Shown: positions 48,643-56,707 of the stretch, piece after piece
Numbering within the stretch: position 1 is the stretch's first letter
Layout: every line of letters starts with the position of its first letter
Origin: Ancylobacter novellus
Lineage (GTDB): Bacteria; Pseudomonadota; Alphaproteobacteria; Rhizobiales; Methylopilaceae
Reading direction: 5' to 3'
Length of the DNA stretch: 64,000 nucleotides
Assembly (NCBI GenBank): GCA_003241695.1
Contig: QFPN01000007.1
Location: 62,001-126,000, forward strand
Translations under genes and position numbers: made by a program
The notes under the pieces: generated by a model
What the model was told of the DNA's origin: nothing
The model's database searches: none
Seen by the model: only the letters and a program-made list of their open reading frames with translations

Positions 48643-50700
48643 TCACCTCACGACGCTTGAACGGACAACAGAGCGGGCGCGTCGGCGCGACGGGGCCTTG
48701 CCTGCGGCGACGACGCTCGGGACGTCCTGCCCGGCGCCATCCGCCCCGCCGATGCCGAGCGAGGCTTCGAGTTCACGCCATTGAGACTCTCGCCAGCGAT
48801 CCCAGCCGCGCATCTGAGCAAGACCGCGGGCGTAGTTCGCACAGTCGAGCACTTCGTTTCGGCGGCCGGAGATCAACGCCCACTCGCGCCGCGTCTTCCC
48901 CTTGGTCACCGACACGATCAGCTCTTCCGAGGTCAGCTGCTTCACGGTGTCTTCGGACACGTCACGCGGCAGATGCACGAAGCCGGCCGGGTAAGGCGCG
49001 CCGCCGGTCGGCCGCTGGAGCGAAAGGCAGCTCGTCAGTTCCTGCTTGCAGAACGAAACGCCAATCCGGAGCACCTTGAGGCCACGCCGGATCTTCTTTC
49101 CGCGGATGTTGGCGTCCCGCGCCGCAGCGCCGAGATAAGCCGCCTGGTAGCTGTCGGCGCCGTCCACCGCGTGGACGTTCGCCCGGCCCGCCATCGACCG
49201 CACGAAGGCGTAGACCTCCGACGTGAAGCCGCCAGAATCGATCGCCCAGTCCCTGACGGCCATCTCCGGACCGGCCTCGCTCAGCCAGGTCTCGTCGAAC
49301 ATCTCCTCGAGTGCGTCCCAGACTTCCGGGCGGCCGGTGTCGCCAGGCAGCACGCGATGTTCGATCAGCCAGCGCTGGCGATTGCGCCCAAAACCCCAGA
49401 CGCCGACCTCCAAGCGGTCTTTCTGGACGTCGACGCCGCCGAACAGCACGAGAGCCTGCCGGCTGACAGATCCGACGAGATAGTCGTCGCGCCGGTTATA
49501 GACGTCCTGCCACTCCGGGGCGTCGGCGCCTTCCTTCCAGGTCAGCGCGAGCTGCGTGTTGCGGAAGGTCTTGAGCGCCTCGGGCCCGCGGCGCAGCGCG
49601 CGGGCGAACTTCTTTACCGTTTCGACCACGGTCTGCTTCGGCGCGTAGAGCTTCGAGGCGTGGTAACCCGCATGCTCGTTCGACACCGCTCGCGTGTTGC
49701 AGTGGCGGCAGAGCGCGTAGCGAACGCCGTGGACCTCTTGGTCCCAGATCTCCGGTTCCTGCCTATCGCCGCAGCACGTGAACGACCGCGTCTGACGCCA
49801 TGACACGACCTTCAGCGCCTTCAGCCGGTCGGCTTCGGTCCACAACGTGCCGCAGGACATGCAGGCGATGCGGGCGGTCGACGGGACAATCCGGTCCTGG
49901 TCGTCCTTGTCGAACTTGACGTTTTCCCACTCGAGCGGCTGCTGCTCGCCGCAATGCGGACAGGCCACGAAGGCCTTACGCTGATCGCTCTCCTCGTAGC
50001 TCGCCTCGATCGCGCTGCGGCCGGCGATCGTGGGTGAGCACGCGAGCACCGTCAGGCTGTTGGTGCGAAACTCTGCCTGGCGCTCTTCCGCGAGATCGAT
50101 CGGCGGACCTTCGCCGCCGGCCGAAAGCGGGTATTTGTCGATTTCATCGCAGACGAGCAGCCGGATGGGCCGCATCGCGAGGTTCGTCGGGCTGTTCGAC
50201 CCGACCAGCGTAATGTGACCTCCCGGAAACTGCTTGTGCGTCAGCGTCGCGCCAGCGTCGGTCGCCTTCGCCTCTCCGAAGAGATCACGAAGAACCTTCG
50301 TGTCCCGGATCATCGGCGCGAGCCGGTCCTTCGAGAACGTCTCGGCTGCGTCGTCTTTCGGAAACACCGCAAGGATCGGGCACGGTTCGACGTGGATGAA
50401 CCGGCCCGTGATGTTTTCGATGACGGTCGTCTTCAGGAGCTGCGTGCAGGCAACCAGCGTGATCTTGCTGACGCCCGGCTCCGTCGCAGCGAGCATCGGC
50501 CCCCGCGCCACCTCGACACGCGAGACGATGAAGCGGCCGCCGTTCGAACTCTCCTTGCTCAGCTTGCGATAGCGCTCGGCCCATTCGACGACGTTGAGCG
50601 CTGGCGGCGGCGTCAGTCCCTTCCGCCATGACCGAGCGAGGCTCGTGACGTCAGAGCTGGCATTCCGGCTCGCCGAGTTCGGCGAGATGCTGTTGGACAT
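48643..50700 (-). CDS. Terminase large subunit (GpA family)
   Basis: A protein of 685 residues. An ATPase domain has a variant Walker A in ACTQLLKTT (84-92) and Walker B LLVCDEID (Asp185-Glu186); CPHCGEQQPLEW and CMSCGTLW look like a zinc site between; the nuclease domain starts near 410 (FGGVDVQKDRLEVGVWGF) with DWAIDSGGFTSEVY. It cuts concatemeric DNA at cos and drives packaging. It overlaps the small subunit gene by 50 bases. Confidence 0.95.
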   Translation of the reverse strand: MSNSISPNSASRNASSDVTSLARSWRKGLTPPPALNVVEWAERYRKLSKESSNGGRFIVSRVEVARGPMLAATEPGVSKITLVACTQLLKTTVIENITGRFIHVEPCPILAVFPKDDAAETFSKDRLAPMIRDTKVLRDLFGEAKATDAGATLTHKQFPGGHITLVGSNSPTNLAMRPIRLLVCDEIDKYPLSAGGEGPPIDLAEERQAEFRTNSLTVLACSPTIAGRSAIEASYEESDQRKAFVACPHCGEQQPLEWENVKFDKDDQDRIVPSTARIACMSCGTLWTEADRLKALKVVSWRQTRSFTCCGDRQEPEIWDQEVHGVRYALCRHCNTRAVSNEHAGYHASKLYAPKQTVVETVKKFARALRRGPEALKTFRNTQLALTWKEGADAPEWQDVYNRRDDYLVGSVSRQALVLFGGVDVQKDRLEVGVWGFGRNRQRWLIEHRVLPGDTGRPEVWDALEEMFDETWLSEAGPEMAVRDWAIDSGGFTSEVYAFVRSMAGRANVHAVDGADSYQAAYLGAAARDANIRGKKIRRGLKVLRIGVSFCKQELTSCLSLQRPTGGAPYPAGFVHLPRDVSEDTVKQLTSEELIVSVTKGKTRREWALISGRRNEVLDCANYARGLAQMRGWDRWRESQWRELEASLGIGGADGAGQDVPSVVAAGKAPSRRRARSVVRSSVVR

Positions 50701-51277
50701 GCGCGGTCAGGACCGTGGTGAGCGCGCGGGCGTCGATGTTGAGTTCGTCGGCCATGACGACCGCGACCCGCGCTGGCCACGAAAGCCAGGCGTCGCGAAG
50801 ATCCCGCGCGGTGTCGAAGAACAAGGCCTCCGCGACCGCGCGATCGACGAGGCGCTCGGCCTCTTTCTCGACGATCTGCTTTCGCTGTAGGCCGAGCCAA
50901 TTCTCTTTTCGGCGGACCGCCTCGGCGAGGTCGAGTTCGGAGCTGTCGGGATCGTATGGCGGAAGCGCGTCATCGCTCTCGCCAATGTCGAGGTTCTGGA
51001 CGGCACGTCGCGGCTTGGCGGGCGCCTCCGCCTTTGGCTTCGGCGTTACCTGCTGACGCGTTACCTGGGCGTCGCGGACTGGTCGATGGGTAACGCCGCC
51101 GCGATAGGTCGGCGGCCGCTGGTCAAGGTTCCACTCCGACGCGTCGACATCGACGTCGCCGGCATCGGTCAGCTTCAGCAACCCCCTCTGTTTCCAGACG
51201 GTGACGGTCTTTTTGGAGACGCCTCGGCGCTTGGCAAAAGCAGCCTGCGAAAGGAATTTCGGAGCGTCAGAGACCAT
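50651..51277 (-). CDS. Terminase small subunit-like DNA-binding protein (Nu1-like)
   Basis: A protein of 208 residues. Residues 5-45 form a helix-turn-helix (FLSQAAFAKRRGVSKKTVTVWKQRGLLKLTDAGDVDV), as in Nu1-type small subunits that recognise cos/pac DNA. The middle is Pro/Lys-rich, and the C-terminus (LGLQRKQIVEKEAERLVDRAVAEALFFDTARDLRDAWLSWPARVAVVMADELNID) likely contacts GpA. ATG at 51277 lies 13 bases after GGAGG; an ATG at 51307 is possible. Six copies of CGTTACC surround and overlap its start. Confidence 0.85.
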   Translation of the reverse strand: MVSDAPKFLSQAAFAKRRGVSKKTVTVWKQRGLLKLTDAGDVDVDASEWNLDQRPPTYRGGVTHRPVRDAQVTRQQVTPKPKAEAPAKPRRAVQNLDIGESDDALPPYDPDSSELDLAEAVRRKENWLGLQRKQIVEKEAERLVDRAVAEALFFDTARDLRDAWLSWPARVAVVMADELNIDARALTTVLTAHVQQHLAELGEPECQL

Positions 51278-51319
51278 GGCCGAGACGTTACCTCCGAGCG
51301 TTACCATGCCCGCGTTACC
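51044..51319. repeat. Cluster of six CGTTACC heptamers at the small terminase gene
   Basis: CGTTACC occurs on the plus strand at 51044-51050, 51059-51065, 51286-51292, 51299-51305 and 51313-51319, and inverted (GGTAACG) at 51089-51095. Spacing within the groups is 13-15 bases. Three copies lie in the gene's upstream region and three inside it. Such iterated short sites are typical of terminase recognition or operator sequences. Confidence 0.7.
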
Positions 51320-51378
51320 GGGTTTTCGGAGCCTGGAGCTAGGAACGGTCCGCGCGTTTCTCACCCGTGTCGGGCCGA

Positions 51379-51413
51379 AGTCCTAGGGGCCCCCGGAGTA
51401 GGACTGAGGTCCT
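51379..51413. promoter_or_regulatory. Nested palindromes upstream of the terminase genes
   Basis: AGTCCTA (51379-51385) and TAGGACT (51399-51405) are inverted around a GGGGCCCC core (51386-51393); a second palindrome AGGAC-TGAG-GTCCT (51400-51413) overlaps it. The place, upstream of terminase and next to the CGTTACC cluster, fits a cos or packaging site, or a bidirectional transcription stop. Confidence 0.45.
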
Positions 51414-51581
51414 TATGCGTCGTTCTCGGTCGCCTTCTTCATGACCGGGCTTAGACGCCGATCCTACAGCGGAGCCCAACGGGTGCGCCGTCCGGCGGGC
51501 GTCGCTCCAGCCCCACGCCTTCTGGGAACGGAGGAGGTCGACGGGGGTTGAATGAGTCCAACCGCGTCAGGGAGCGAAGCG

Positions 51582-51878
51582 ATGGACCACAGCAATCACG
51601 TTCGACTAACCCCTCAGGAGCTCATTCCGTCGACACTCGAAGGCGCGACGATCTACGGGCCGGAGGATGAGAAGATCGGTACTGTCGCCCACGTCCACGG
51701 AACTGGCGCCGATGCACAGGTTGCGGTCGATGTGGGCGGGTTCCTTGGCATCGGAGCGAAGCGCATCGCGGTGCCGGCGACTGATCTGGACTTCATGCGC
51801 GACGAAAGTGGCGACGTTCACGCGGTCACGACATGGACCAAGGATCAACTGAAGGCGATGCCCGAGCATCAGGACTGA
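51582..51878 (+). CDS. PRC-barrel domain protein
   Basis: A protein of 98 residues with a PRC-barrel: TLEGATIYGPEDEKIGTVAHVHGTGADAQVAVDVGGFLGIGAKRIAVPATDLDFM. PRC barrels bind proteins or RNA and are common in alphaproteobacterial stress and storage proteins. It is on the plus strand, opposite to the surrounding phage genes, and next to the packaging region, so it is probably a lysogenic cargo gene (moron) with its own promoter. The start is ATG at 51582 after AGGGAG. Confidence 0.82.
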   Translation: MDHSNHVRLTPQELIPSTLEGATIYGPEDEKIGTVAHVHGTGADAQVAVDVGGFLGIGAKRIAVPATDLDFMRDESGDVHAVTTWTKDQLKAMPEHQD

Positions 51879-52548
51879 GGGTCCAAGCGTTGGGGGCGGG
51901 AGCAGACCTTCCGCCTCCTGCCCCTCCGGGCCCAGCACGCCGCCTCAGGCAGGAAGTCGAACACGTTCGCAGTAAAGCGCGAACTGTCGGATTTCAGACG
52001 ATAGCTAGCCCTCGCGCCAAACGACCAGATCGCCAGAAGAAAACGGCGACGGTCGGGCTGGGGCTCATCCCGCGGGGAACCGCGGCGTAGATGGATGCTC
52101 GTCCTGTGCGGGATTCTGAGGCTAGCGCAGCCTCGCGTCAAGGGTGCGAACCGGGGGGTAGTGTCTTCGTTCGAGATCTGGGCCTAAGGATTCGGGGGAT
52201 CGAACGCGCCGGGATTGTTTTTGAGGCCCGTCGCTCCCCGACAACGGGCCAGTTTTCACGTCGCCTGAAGATCACGGGGCGAGCAATCGTCAGCGCCTTT
52301 CTCGGCGGGGGACGACGTGAAACGTCGCCTTAAACGCGCTACGCGGCGACTCCATGCGCAATAAAATCGCGCGCATCCTATCTGTTGTGCGCACGCTCGG
52401 AGAACGTCGCCCGCCCGTCCCCCTCTTCGCTGATCATCGTCGCATCCGCCACGCCCGGCCGTCCTTACCGCTCTCCTTCGCCTCCGCGACTGCGGAATGG
52501 AAGTGCGTCGCGGCCAAGTTGCCGAAAGAGCCATGGGCAGGCTCCGAT
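51879..52548. other. Non-coding stretch
   Basis: About 670 bases with no convincing gene on either strand. Frames present are Arg-rich antisense shadows or lack ribosome sites. The region separates the plus-strand PRC-barrel gene from the minus-strand early genes and probably contains the late-gene promoter or a site for antitermination loading, but no clear -35/-10 pair could be picked. Confidence 0.4.
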
Positions 52549-53181
52549 CTACCGCATGGCTTCCATTTCGATCGGGACGATCCGGTCTAGCGGCACAGTC
52601 AGTCGCATCCCGAATACGACGTCACGGACCTCGACCTCTCTCGCGTTCGACTGCCGCTCCACCTTCGCGAGCCAGCCTTCGCCAATGCCCGAAGTGATCC
52701 GGATCTGGTCGCCGGGTTGGAGGTCCCAGAGCTTCCCGCGAGGCGGCTCCTTGTTGAAATCGTAGACGCCCGAGGTCTCGGCCTTCTGAAGCAGAGCGAT
52801 CGCAGACGCTCTGATACGCGACGGCGCGCCGTGCTGCGAAACGAGATGGTAGACGCCATCCACGCCACGAACCTCAGACACCCGCAGGTCGCCGCGGCTA
52901 TCACGAGGCGAGGCGAAGAACACGTATCTGGGCATGCCGGGCCTTCGCCGCACGACGTGCGTCCCTGAGGGGGCGTGGCGCGGCCGCGACCACTTCCATC
53001 CGAAAGGCACGAACACGGGCCATCCGAGCGCGGCGATTCCATGCATGGCTTTCACCTCGCAGCGCGGGTTCGTTTGGGCCGCGAACCAGACGCTGGAGCC
53101 ATCGATGGCCGGGGCAGGGGGCGCAGCCGGCGCGTCCGCCTGGGGATGCACGCGTGCGCGAAGATCGGTCAGACTGAGCAT
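52549..53181 (-). CDS. NusG-like (NGN-KOW) protein, probable antitermination factor
   Basis: A protein of 210 residues. Residues 30-120 have the NGN pattern of NusG/RfaH (VWFAAQTNPRCEVKAMHGIAALGWPVFVPFG..RPGMPRYVFFAS), and residues 155-205 have a KOW-type barrel (LQPGDQIRITSGIGEGWLAKVERQSNAREVEV). NusG paralogues bind RNA polymerase and suppress pausing and termination. As the last gene of the early operon it is well placed to turn on late genes by antitermination; no Q- or N-like protein is evident. ATG at 53181 follows GAGGA. Confidence 0.8.
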   Translation of the reverse strand: MLSLTDLRARVHPQADAPAAPPAPAIDGSSVWFAAQTNPRCEVKAMHGIAALGWPVFVPFGWKWSRPRHAPSGTHVVRRRPGMPRYVFFASPRDSRGDLRVSEVRGVDGVYHLVSQHGAPSRIRASAIALLQKAETSGVYDFNKEPPRGKLWDLQPGDQIRITSGIGEGWLAKVERQSNAREVEVRDVVFGMRLTVPLDRIVPIEMEAMR

Positions 53182-53399
53182 GGCTTCCTCGATCCGGTGC
53201 GGCGGTGACGTTCGGCCGCCTGACGGTCGTGCTCGGCGGCGGCTGCTTTCACCGCCTCGGCGCGATTGGGAAACGTGCCGATCACCACCCCGTCCGCGTC
53301 GAGGGCGTCGAAGCCGGTACGGTCCGCGGTTTCCACGACCCGTCCGATGATGGTCGAGCCGTCGTAGATGACGATGCGATCCGTCGGCGAGCGGCTCAT
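53169..53399 (-). CDS. Hypothetical protein, 76 residues
   Basis: A small protein (MSRSPTDRIVIYDGSTIIGRVVETADRTGFDALDADGVVIGTFPNRAEAVKAAAAEH) with a beta-rich first part and a helical end; similar small proteins are frequent in Rhizobiales prophages. It overlaps the NusG-like gene by 13 bases and the helicase gene by four. Confidence 0.65.
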   Translation of the reverse strand: MSRSPTDRIVIYDGSTIIGRVVETADRTGFDALDADGVVIGTFPNRAEAVKAAAAEHDRQAAERHRRTGSRKPCSV

Positions 53400-54943
53400 C
53401 GGCCATACCCTCCGACGTCGTAGTCCGTGGAGCGGTAGCAGCCCTTCGTCAGGTCGTAGTCGAGATTGAGCTGACACGGGTGGCCAAGCTCCGGGAACCG
53501 GGACTTGCGATAGAACAGCGCCGCCTCCGTGCACCGCTGGCTACCCTCGAACATCTTCTTTCGATGGACGACGAAGCCCTGGTCGACGCGGTTGTCCCAG
53601 TTCTTCGAACCCGAGATGTCTTCGAGCTCCGGCACGCGGCCGCGCTGCTTGCCGTCCATCTTGGCGGGGTGGGCTAGGATCTGGACGTGCACGTTGAAGG
53701 TGACCGCGAACTTGTAGATCTCGGTCAGACAGCGGCCGATGAACTCCGTTTCGCTCTCCTTGCGCCCGTCGCGATGGGTTTCGAGACGATTCCAAGGGTC
53801 GAGCTGGATAAGCTTAGCCCCGCCCCGGATGACGGCCGCTTCGGCGCGATCGAGCCACCACCCGAGATCCGGTCGGTCGTCCTCGTGCTGTCCCCAGAGG
53901 TAGCGATCGTGGATCCAGCGGTCGGCGCGCCGCTCCTCCTCCTCGCTCATCTCCTTCTCGAGCTTGCCGCTGTGCAGCGAGCGCAGGATGCGGCGCATAT
54001 GCGGCTTGGCGCGAGTTTCAAAGGTCGTGATGAAGGCGGGGACGTCGTAATCCCGCACGATGTTGAACACGATCTGCGCGAAGAGGTTGGTCTTGCCGTG
54101 GCCGGGCTGGCCGGTCACCACGCTGAGCGCCGGGCAGCCGAGGCGGACCTTGCTCTCCCACTCGGGAAAGCCGGGGTTCCAAAGCACCATCGGCGGCGGC
54201 TCGGGGAAGTCGCCCATCCGGTAAATGCCCGTCACCGGCCAGGCCTTGGCCTTCTCGGTGACGTAGCTCTTCAGCGCCGCCCGGCCGTGGGCGAGCAGGA
54301 ACTCGTTCGCGTCCTTGATCCCCTGCGGCCAGTCCACGAACCAGAAGCGCGCGGCGCCGAGGATGTTCACGAGGTCCTGACGCAGGCTGCGCCCCACAGC
54401 GTCGCTGTCGCCGCAGAACACGAAACGCTTTGCCTTGCTGAGCCCCGCGGCAAGCGCCTCGGCCACGTAGCGGTAACCCCGTATCGGGTCGTCTTCGCCG
54501 TCGCCGCCTTTGCGTTCGCTCGCGCCAGTCGGGACGGAAAGCACGGCGTCGATCGGGACGCCGGCCTCGATCAGAGCGGCCGCGTCGAACTCGCCCTCCA
54601 CGATGAAGACCGTCTCCATGGAGCCGGCGAGCACGGCGTCGAGATTGTAGAAGCAGGTCCGGCCGCCCTTCTGCGAGGTGAAGACCTTCTCGCCGTCGTC
54701 CGGACGGAACTTCACGTAGATCGGCTCGGGGTTGTTCGGCTCGAAGTAGCGGAACGCGATGCTGTCGCGCTTCTCCTTCAGGCTACCGAACCACACCCCC
54801 GTAGCGGAGCCGACGCGCAGCTGCTCCAAAGTCCTGTGGCTGATGCCGCGGTTCCCTGCGAGGCCCTCGACCGCCGCCGTCGTCCGCGCTGAGACCACCG
54901 GTCCAGGGGCAGTGCCAGCAGTGCCAGATTGCGCAGTCGCCAT
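53396..54943 (-). CDS. TOPRIM primase-helicase (T7 gp4/Twinkle-like)
   Basis: A protein of 515 residues. A TOPRIM domain (about 105-230) has VEGEFD with the catalytic Glu116 and GDSDAVG with Asp179/Asp181. A RecA-like DnaB-type helicase domain follows with Walker A GQPGHGKT (278-285), ITTFETRAKPHMRRI, LIQLDPWNRLE (Walker B) and DISGSKNWDNRVDQGFVVHR. It unwinds and primes phage DNA. It lacks its own zinc finger, which is encoded in the overlapping upstream frame. Confidence 0.92.
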   Translation of the reverse strand: MATAQSGTAGTAPGPVVSARTTAAVEGLAGNRGISHRTLEQLRVGSATGVWFGSLKEKRDSIAFRYFEPNNPEPIYVKFRPDDGEKVFTSQKGGRTCFYNLDAVLAGSMETVFIVEGEFDAAALIEAGVPIDAVLSVPTGASERKGGDGEDDPIRGYRYVAEALAAGLSKAKRFVFCGDSDAVGRSLRQDLVNILGAARFWFVDWPQGIKDANEFLLAHGRAALKSYVTEKAKAWPVTGIYRMGDFPEPPPMVLWNPGFPEWESKVRLGCPALSVVTGQPGHGKTNLFAQIVFNIVRDYDVPAFITTFETRAKPHMRRILRSLHSGKLEKEMSEEEERRADRWIHDRYLWGQHEDDRPDLGWWLDRAEAAVIRGGAKLIQLDPWNRLETHRDGRKESETEFIGRCLTEIYKFAVTFNVHVQILAHPAKMDGKQRGRVPELEDISGSKNWDNRVDQGFVVHRKKMFEGSQRCTEAALFYRKSRFPELGHPCQLNLDYDLTKGCYRSTDYDVGGYGR

Positions 54944-55082
54944 CGATCTTCACGCTCAAGCAGGGGTCGGTCTTTTTCGCTCGTCGAGGCGAGCACTCGG
55001 GGCAGGTCGTTCGGTGTTCGCCGGGGCGGACTTCCCGCAGGCGAATGCCTCGATCGGCGAGGCGTTGGGCGAGGTCGCTCAC
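54783..55082 (-). CDS. Zinc-ribbon protein, primase N-terminal domain-like
   Basis: A protein of 99 residues with RTTCPECSPRRAKKTDPCLSV (Cys27, Cys30) and AIWHCWHCPWTGG (Cys55, Cys58), a four-Cys zinc ribbon like the template-reading finger of T7-type primases. After residue 63 the reading turns Arg/Gly-rich and is antiparallel in quality to a real domain, while the helicase frame takes over. The gene overlaps the helicase gene by 161 bases in a different frame, so it may be the first half of a frame-shifted primase. Confidence 0.75.
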   Translation of the reverse strand: MSDLAQRLADRGIRLREVRPGEHRTTCPECSPRRAKKTDPCLSVKIDGDCAIWHCWHCPWTGGLSADDGGGRGPRREPRHQPQDFGAAARRLRYGGVVR

Positions 55083-56071
55083 CAGCCGATGACCTCCCCG
55101 GTTTCGTCGTAGATCTGCCCGGCGATGATCCAGCGGTTCGGGCCGTCGGCGGCGACGTCGTACCCATCCTCCCGGTACTCCCGGACGAACTGCGGCTCCC
55201 GAGCCTGCGAGCCGGTCGTGCGACGAGGAGGCTCCGGCTCCCCGGCTTCCTGGCGCAGCAGCTTCTTCCTGTCCGCCACGATCGCGCCGAGGTAGGTCGA
55301 GGGGTTCCGCGCCCTCAGGGCTTTCTCGAGCGCCGACACGATCGGCCGGAAGCCCTCGTCCTCGAACACGCCCTTGAGCTGCATCGCCCGGCTCCAGCGT
55401 ACGCCGGCGTCCTCGAGCCGATAGCGCAGCGCGAAGAACCGGTCCTCGTCCGAGGCCGCCGGATCGGCGAGCGTCTCCTCGGCCGCGGCGCGCTTCACCG
55501 CGTCGTCGATCCGCCCGGCGGCAGCCCGCGCCATTCCCGAAGATGAGCCGCCGGTCGGGAAGGATGCGGGGGGAGGGAGAGCCTCGATCTGGGGAGGAGG
55601 CGCGACGCCGCCGTCAGGCGGCGGAGCGGCATCTTCTCTTTCTTTCTCTTGTAACTGTGGTTGTGGAACGCGCGCGCGATGCTTGAGCCCGGCTTGGGCT
55701 AAGTCATTGTTTTCGCTAGATGCGAGGGCGTTTTCGGCCCTTTTATTTCCACCTTTCGCGCCGTTTTCAGCGTGTTTTCGAGCAATTTTCGCGGAGTTTT
55801 CGAGCTCGTTTTCGGCGCGAACGTTGCTCAGGCCGGTCTCTCGCAGGACCAGTTTTCCGACTTCGAGAAGCCTCTGGCGGAGGGCGCCCCACTTCCTTAC
55901 GGACACGCCGCACACCCCGGCGAGCCATCGCGCGTCATCCGGGATGGGGCCGCCGCGGTCGTAGATCAGGTCGAGGCAAAGGCTGTAGGCGCCCTTCTCC
56001 TCGAGGGAGAGGCCCATCGTGCCGTGGACGAAGTCGGCGCCGTAGCGCGGATACCAGGGGCGCGTGCTCAT
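55079..56071 (-). CDS. DUF1376 replication-type protein
   Basis: A protein of 330 residues. Residues 5-100 are a DUF1376 domain, seen in phage replication genes (RYGADFVHGTMGLSLEEKGAYSLCLDLIYDRGGPIPDDARWLAGVCG), a winged-helix-like fold. A helical linker (IARKHAENGAKGGNKRAENA) and a Pro-rich part follow, and a C-terminal helical domain (FEDEGFRPIVSALEKALRARNPSTYLGAIVADRKK) resembles replication initiator ends. It probably binds the phage origin or loads the helicase encoded next. It overlaps the zinc-ribbon gene by four bases. Confidence 0.82.
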   Translation of the reverse strand: MSTRPWYPRYGADFVHGTMGLSLEEKGAYSLCLDLIYDRGGPIPDDARWLAGVCGVSVRKWGALRQRLLEVGKLVLRETGLSNVRAENELENSAKIARKHAENGAKGGNKRAENALASSENNDLAQAGLKHRARVPQPQLQEKEREDAAPPPDGGVAPPPQIEALPPPASFPTGGSSSGMARAAAGRIDDAVKRAAAEETLADPAASDEDRFFALRYRLEDAGVRWSRAMQLKGVFEDEGFRPIVSALEKALRARNPSTYLGAIVADRKKLLRQEAGEPEPPRRTTGSQAREPQFVREYREDGYDVAADGPNRWIIAGQIYDETGEVIGW

Positions 56072-56376
56072 TGGAGCGCCTTCCGGTACTCACGACGCAG
56101 GAAATGAACGTTGAGCCGCAGCGCCTCCGCGAACGCCAGGAGAGCCCTCCGCGGGCCGTAGGCGCTGAGGAACACGTCGCACATCGCCCAGAGCATGGCT
56201 GAAGCCATCTCGCCGACGGCGAGAGGCCCGTCCTTGTCCAGGGCCTCCTGGAGCGCGAGACGGGCGACGCGTTCGCCGCGGTCGAGATAGTGGGTCTCGC
56301 GGCAGGACAGGATCGTCAGATACTGATCGCAGCGATCGACCGCGAGATCGAAACGCAACGGCTCGTCATCATGCAT
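56068..56376 (-). CDS. Hypothetical early phage protein, 102 residues
   Basis: A mostly helical protein (MHDDEPLRFDLAVDRCDQYLTILSCRETHYLDRGERVARLALQEALDKDG). ATG at 56376 overlaps the preceding gene by eight bases; a start 12 codons further upstream is possible. It sits in the early operon ahead of the replication protein. No family recognised. Confidence 0.6.
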   Translation of the reverse strand: MHDDEPLRFDLAVDRCDQYLTILSCRETHYLDRGERVARLALQEALDKDGPLAVGEMASAMLWAMCDVFLSAYGPRRALLAFAEALRLNVHFLRREYRKALQ

Positions 56377-56707
56377 TGGCGTGTTCCCGAACCAGTGGAT
56401 CGAGGGGCTCATCGAGAGCGTCGGCTAGATCGCGAAGGATCTTCGAAGGGGTTTGCGCTGCGCCGCCCGCCGCCACATGGGCAGCCGACAGGATGAGGTT
56501 CTCGAGGAGCGGCAGGCAGGCCTCGGCTCCCGCCTCCTTTCGGACCTTGAGGCAGGCGTTCGCGACGAGGTGTGAGGCGTAGGCGGTCAGCCTGGCGTCG
56601 AGGGCCTCGCCGTCGCTTCGAAGGCGGGGAAACGGGCCTACAACCTCGCGCGCCCATGCCGCTGGCGACGGGCGCCGGGCGGGCGACTTTGTCGTCGTGG
56701 CGGTCAC
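56369..56707 (-). CDS. Hypothetical early phage protein, 112 residues
   Basis: A helical protein (LRSDGEALDARLTAYASHLVANACLKVRKEAGAEACLPLLENLILSAAHVAAGG). I use the GTG at 56707 because GGAGG precedes it and it overlaps the stop of the upstream small gene (GTGA); an ATG at 56734 lies inside that gene. No family recognised. Confidence 0.55.
   Translation of the reverse strand: MTATTTKSPARRPSPAAWAREVVGPFPRLRSDGEALDARLTAYASHLVANACLKVRKEAGAEACLPLLENLILSAAHVAAGGAAQTPSKILRDLADALDEPLDPLVREHANA

Noticed and set aside
52091..52590. Short frames in the gap right of the PRC-barrel gene
   Set aside because: Composition is Arg/Pro-rich, no ribosome sites, and opposite frames are equally open; treated as non-coding.
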